DNA from: UBA6398 sp963644855
GTDB taxonomy: Bacteria > Bacteroidota > Bacteroidia > Bacteroidales > Bacteroidaceae
Direction of reading: 5' to 3'
Length of the DNA stretch: 9,583 bases
Assembly: GCA_963644855.1 (NCBI GenBank)
Contig: CAVIQL010000053.1
Location: 1-9,583 of the forward strand
In this document: positions 7,060 through 9,583 of the stretch, in pieces
Layout of the letters: every line of letters begins with the position of its first letter
Position numbering within the stretch: the first letter of the stretch is position 1
The notes under the pieces: generated by a model
The model's input: the letters and a program-made list of their open reading frames with translations, nothing else
Databases searched by the model: none
Told to the model about the DNA's origin: nothing
Position numbers and translations under genes: made by a program

Positions 7060-7673
7060 TAGACAAATATATTATACAGGTTTCCAAGATTATTTCGGTG
7101 CTTTTCAAACCGTTTTATTTCCCTGTGATAGCATTCATTGTGCTTTTGCTTTTCAGCTACATGAGTTTACTTCCCACGAGTGTCAAGCTCACGGTGCTTG
7201 TGATAGTTTACGTGTTCACCGTGGTGCTTCCGTTGCTGTCTATATATCTATATCGTAAAATCAATGGCTGGACTCGTCATCAGGCAAGCCATCGCCCTCG
7301 CCGCCTCATACCATATCTTTTGAGCATAACCTGTTATGGTTGTTGCTTATATGTGATGACGTTGATGCGAATGCCACATTTCATGAACGGCATACTTGTT
7401 GGTGCGCTTGCCATACAGATTGTGTGCACGATAATAAACAATTGGTTCAAGATTAGCACCCATTCGGCTGCAGCGGGAGGCGTTATCGGTGCGCTGCTTG
7501 CCTTTTCGCTACTGTTTTCGTTCGATCCCACATGGTGGCTGTGCCTCACAATCGTCATTGCTGGCGCTGTGGGCTCGAGCCGCATTGTTTTGCGCCAGCA
7601 CACATTGCCCCAAGTGGGTTTGGGAACGCTTGTAGGATTTATTTGTGGCTTTGTCAGCATTCTATACGTATAA
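7056..7673 (+). CDS. PAP2-like integral membrane protein
   Basis: A 205-residue membrane protein with about six hydrophobic segments. Remnants of the three PAP2 phosphatase motifs appear in order: HRPRRLIP (79-86) in place of the KX6RP motif, KISTHS (132-137) where PSGH is expected, with His136 as the likely proton donor, and SR-x5-H (Ser175, Arg176, His182), containing the candidate nucleophile His182. The aspartate four residues after the last histidine is Gln186 here. The superfamily removes phosphate from lipid substrates such as undecaprenyl pyrophosphate, phosphatidic acid or lipid A, so a membrane-lipid phosphatase is plausible, but activity is not certain with these changes. The ATG overlaps the rpoN stop as ATGA, which implies translational coupling, and purE follows after 12 bases. 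A functional link to sigma-54 is not known to me. Confidence 0.72.
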   Translation: MIDKYIIQVSKIISVLFKPFYFPVIAFIVLLLFSYMSLLPTSVKLTVLVIVYVFTVVLPLLSIYLYRKINGWTRHQASHRPRRLIPYLLSITCYGCCLYVMTLMRMPHFMNGILVGALAIQIVCTIINNWFKISTHSAAAGGVIGALLAFSLLFSFDPTWWLCLTIVIAGAVGSSRIVLRQHTLPQVGLGTLVGFICGFVSILYV

Positions 7674-7685
7674 AACTTTTAATAT

Positions 7686-8192
7686 ATGAAACCATTAGTA
7701 AGTATTATAATGGGCAGCACGAGCGACCTTCCGGTAATGGAGAAGGCTGCTGCCGAACTTGATGCAATGGAGATACCTTTTGAGATGAACGCTCTGTCTG
7801 CCCATCGCACTCCCAAGGAAGTTAGCGATTTTGCCAAGGGAGCCGAGGCGCGCGGCATCAAGGTTATTATCGCTGGCGCGGGAATGGCTGCCGCTTTGCC
7901 GGGAGTAATTGCTGCCGAAACCACATTACCGGTAATCGGAGTGCCTATCAAGGGAATGCTCGACGGACTTGATGCGCTGCTTTCCATAGTTCAGATGCCG
8001 CCTGCCATACCTGTGGCTACCGTAGGCGTGAATGGGGCGAAAAATGCCGCAGTGTTGGCAGAGGAGATGCTTGCCCTGGCTGACGAGAACATTGCTGCAA
8101 AAGTTAAGGAGGCTAAGAGCAAACTGGGCGAGAAGATTGTGAAAGCCAATGCCGAACTTGCAAAAGTAGAATACAAGTTCAAGACCAACTAA
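7686..8192 (+). CDS. purE: N5-carboxyaminoimidazole ribonucleotide mutase PurE (class I)
   Basis: A 168-residue cytoplasmic enzyme of purine synthesis that converts N5-CAIR, made by PurK, to CAIR. Seen directly: the phosphate-binding GSTSD (10-14), the catalytic SAHRTP (38-43, His40), GAGMAAALPG (64-73), and GVPIKG followed by LDALLSIVQMP, all in the right order for class I PurE. In the third motif Ala70 replaces the His of the common GAGGAAHLPG; my recollection is that Bacteroidota enzymes share this change, so it is probably lineage-typical. The C-terminal 25 residues are a Lys/Ala-rich helix. It is the last gene of the rpoN operon, 12 bases after the PAP2-like gene, followed by several hairpins. 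No purK lies in the window, and no PurR-type operator was recognised. Confidence 0.95.
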   Translation: MKPLVSIIMGSTSDLPVMEKAAAELDAMEIPFEMNALSAHRTPKEVSDFAKGAEARGIKVIIAGAGMAAALPGVIAAETTLPVIGVPIKGMLDGLDALLSIVQMPPAIPVATVGVNGAKNAAVLAEEMLALADENIAAKVKEAKSKLGEKIVKANAELAKVEYKFKTN

Positions 8193-8203
8193 ATGCTGCC
8201 GGG

Positions 8204-8227
8204 CACGAACTGAGCGCCGTGTTTTTT
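8204..8227 (+). terminator. Weak candidate terminator after purE
   Basis: CACG (8204-8207) can pair with CGTG (8218-8221) around a 10-base loop, with six T directly following (8222-8227). The stem is short, so this is a weak intrinsic terminator at best. It precedes stronger hairpins in the same gap. Confidence 0.35.
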
Positions 8228-8259
8228 GAACATTTACCAATGGTGAAAAACCATAAAGG

Positions 8260-8279
8260 GACATTGCAAAAACAATGTC
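8260..8279. repeat. Small hairpin carrying the same ACAATGTC core as the 42-bp palindrome
   Basis: GACATTG (8260-8266) pairs perfectly with CAATGTC (8273-8279) around the loop CAAAAA. The arm sequence equals the outer arm of the palindrome that begins 12 bases downstream, so four copies of this core lie within about 70 bases. A further short hairpin, ATGGT/ACCAT (8240-8244 with 8250-8254), lies just upstream. Confidence 0.6.
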
Positions 8280-8290
8280 GGTTATTATTT

Positions 8291-8332
8291 AAACAATGTC
8301 AGACCTTTTTTAAAAAAGGTCTGACATTGTTT
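8291..8332. terminator. Perfect 42-bp palindrome, probable bidirectional terminator (copy 2)
   Basis: Arms of 21 bases: AAACAATGTCAGACC plus six T, then the exact reverse complement, centred between 8311 and 8312. It is followed on the plus strand by two more T (TTTTT, 8330-8334). It lies between purE (+) and the minus-strand gene ending at 8424. Compared with copy 1 at 739-780, only base 11 of each arm differs (C-G pair at 749/770, A-T pair at 8301/8322), so the symmetry is preserved. The sequence flanking the two copies is not alike. Confidence 0.8.
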
Positions 8333-8423
8333 TTACGAGATGCGATATCGTTTTTGCGCGGTTGAATTATAGTTTTTCTCTGTGTTTTCGCAAAATCTCT
8401 TATTGTTGATAATCCTCACTCTA

Positions 8424-9017
8424 TTAGCCAATACGTCCCTCTATTTCCCCATACGCCATATCTGGGTAGAGGTCTTTTTTGCCTAAATAGTCTTTTACGC
8501 TATATTCTACCTCTGTATATCTGGGGTTTATTGCATCGTAGTTAACTTTGGCGGTTACGATTAGGGGTTTGCCGCCAAGGCAATCGGGTATACAGAGATC
8601 TATTTTGAACTTGAGTCGCTTTTTCAATTGTTTCAGATCCTTTTTTACAAACCAGCAGCCATAGGGTTGTATTTTACCGTCTTTGAATCTTTTGACTTTT
8701 AGTTCTGCGTTACCATATGATTTCGTATGATGATCTTTTTTACTAAAATAATAAACCGATACCACACATCTTATAGTATCTCCAGGTGCTATAATAACTT
8801 CGCCAAGCTCTGAACGGTAATTAAGATATCTAGAAGGCAACGGAGTAAACGGAAAACTGCCCGGACTTAGTCTGTAGAATCTGGGATAGTAGCTTTCGGT
8901 GATGCTGTCCTTGTAATATTTATTGTCATATCCGTATACGTTGGGTTTGGTATTCTGACAGTATATTCCACACCAGGCGAAAGTTCCGAACAAGACTGTA
9001 AATAAAAAACGTTTCAT
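8424..9017 (-). CDS. Secreted protein of unknown function
   Basis: A 197-residue protein with a Sec signal peptide: Lys-Arg, a Phe/Leu-rich core, and probable cleavage near residue 20 before the QN that opens the mature chain. Two cysteines lie in the signal region (Cys16 and Cys20) without a good lipobox, so a lipoprotein is possible but not favoured. The mature part is rich in Tyr, Lys and Pro. Beta-type stretches include IIAPGDTIRCVVSVYYFS and, near the C-terminus, a KPLIVTAKVNYD stretch, after which comes an EVEYSVKDYLGKK segment. I know no family for it. It begins 8 bases after the stop of the Gly-Ser/Cys-rich gene, so the two are almost certainly cotranscribed and may work together. It is AT-rich like the gene at 178-672 and of similar size, but I could not align the two convincingly. 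Confidence 0.7.
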   Translation of the reverse strand: MKRFLFTVLFGTFAWCGIYCQNTKPNVYGYDNKYYKDSITESYYPRFYRLSPGSFPFTPLPSRYLNYRSELGEVIIAPGDTIRCVVSVYYFSKKDHHTKSYGNAELKVKRFKDGKIQPYGCWFVKKDLKQLKKRLKFKIDLCIPDCLGGKPLIVTAKVNYDAINPRYTEVEYSVKDYLGKKDLYPDMAYGEIEGRIG

Positions 9018-9025
9018 AATATAAT

Positions 9026-9583
9026 TTATATTGTAGCAGTGCCATAGACACTACAATTGTTTACATCAGCTTTGTCGCCTGATATCCGCATGCTAAAATT
9101 AACGGTTGCAGAAATTCCATTAAGCCTTTTCCAACCATCTGGGGTTGATATGGAGCCTGTGGTGTTCGCTGTAATACTTCCAGGGTTATATCCAGAATAG
9201 TTGCTTGTTACTTTTTCTTTGTCTACCCTTGCCTTGTATTCCAAAGTGTTCCCATCTTTGTCTTGTATAACGTTTGTTCCCCCTGCAAAGCTAAAGGTTA
9301 CGTTGACATAATTGTATATGATTTGTTCATATGGGTCTTTATCAGGTTTATCACGTTTATCAATATAGGCAGAATACATAACAGTAGCTGTTACACTAAA
9401 AGGACAGTTGTTGCAGGAGAAATGATCTTTTACAGTAATTTTTCCCTCAGCCTTTCCATATTCGGTTTCGTCATCTCCACTACCGCTTCCGGATCCACTT
9501 CCGCAGCCACTTCCCGATCCGCTACCGCTTCCCGAACCAGAACCACTGCCAGAACCGCTTCCGCAACCATATGATGCGGGCGT
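9026..9583 (-). CDS. Partial Gly-Ser/Cys-rich exported protein, N-terminus outside the window
   Basis: The frame stays open to the right edge, so 185 C-terminal residues are visible and the start lies beyond base 9583. The first in-frame ATG (9379) is probably internal, because the 68 codons before it have no stop and encode an organised sequence. That part contains a Cys, nine Gly-Ser repeats, Gly-Cys, four more Gly-Ser repeats and an acidic DDETE linker. After it comes a domain of about 145 residues with CNNC (57-60 of the visible part), alternating beta-strand-like segments, many Thr, Asn and Ser, and a last Cys in NNCSVYGTATI at the C-terminus. The composition suggests an exported, disulphide- or metal-containing beta-rich domain on a flexible tether. 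No family is recognised, and export cannot be confirmed without the N-terminus. The unknown secreted gene starts 8 bases downstream. Confidence 0.75.
   Translation of the reverse strand, partial: TPASYGCGSGSGSGSGSGSGSGSGSGCGSGSGSGSGDDETEYGKAEGKITVKDHFSCNNCPFSVTATVMYSAYIDKRDKPDKDPYEQIIYNYVNVTFSFAGGTNVIQDKDGNTLEYKARVDKEKVTSNYSGYNPGSITANTTGSISTPDGWKRLNGISATVNFSMRISGDKADVNNCSVYGTATI
9476..9568 (-). repeat. Gly-Ser dipeptide tract with embedded cysteines
   Basis: Thirteen Gly-Ser units plus Gly-Cys breaks are coded with mixed codons: AGC, AGT, TCT, TCG and TCC for Ser, and GGA, GGT and GGC for Gly. The period is therefore clear in the protein but blurred in the DNA, which argues for selection on the peptide or an old repeat, not a recent DNA expansion. 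Confidence 0.8.

Noticed and set aside
739..8332. The two palindromes as ends of one mobile element or as attachment sites
   Set aside because: The 7.6 kb between them contains housekeeping genes and no transposase or integrase, and no target-site duplication was seen.
9026..9379. Complete 117-residue protein starting at the ATG at 9379
   Set aside because: The frame continues open through 68 further codons to the window edge with organised, cysteine-bearing sequence, so the ATG is most likely an internal methionine.
9263..9574. Plus-strand frame with a Thr/Ser/Ala/Arg-rich tail
   Set aside because: It is the complement of the Gly-Ser tract; the low-complexity tail is a shadow of the minus-strand repeat.

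Overview
The window looks like a chromosomal segment of a member of the Bacteroidales (Bacteroidota). Three things support this. Promoters of the Bacteroidota type (-7 box TAnnTTTG) sit just upstream of three genes, starts lack clear Shine-Dalgarno sequences, and the gene set (fused SpmA-SpmB protein, GHL10 lipoprotein, PurE, sigma-54) is familiar from that order. The genus cannot be settled from this sequence. No RNA gene, insertion sequence, CRISPR array or phage gene was seen.

Layout. A small AT-rich secreted protein of unknown function (178-672, +) faces a minus-strand pair: a polysaccharide flippase (815-2317) and, 25 bases upstream, a fused SpmA/SpmB nucleoside-recognition membrane protein (2343-3575). 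The pair is probably one operon driven by a promoter near 3600. A 339-base intergenic stretch with several hairpins follows, then a minus-strand GHL10 glycoside hydrolase-like lipoprotein (3915-5447). A 139-base divergent promoter region separates it from a plus-strand operon: rpoN (5587-7059), a PAP2-like membrane protein (7056-7673, overlapping rpoN by 4 bases) and purE (7686-8192). The window closes with a minus-strand pair of unknown secreted proteins. One is complete (8424-9017). The other (9026-9583) runs off the right edge and carries a long Gly-Ser tract interrupted by cysteines.

Themes. The middle is housekeeping: envelope assembly and remodelling (flippase, GHL10 protein, PAP2-like protein), alternative sigma factor and purine synthesis. 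The two ends are AT-rich, unrecognised, exported proteins that look like accessory genes.

The most striking non-coding feature is a perfect 42-bp palindrome present twice (739-780 and 8291-8332), each time between convergent genes. The copies differ only by one substitution per arm, and the two substitutions compensate each other so that pairing is kept. This fits a bidirectional terminator or a dispersed palindromic element kept for its symmetry. The second most interesting feature is the partial Gly-Ser/Cys-rich protein with its cotranscribed partner. I did not find a gene set that I can identify as a new defence or biosynthetic system.
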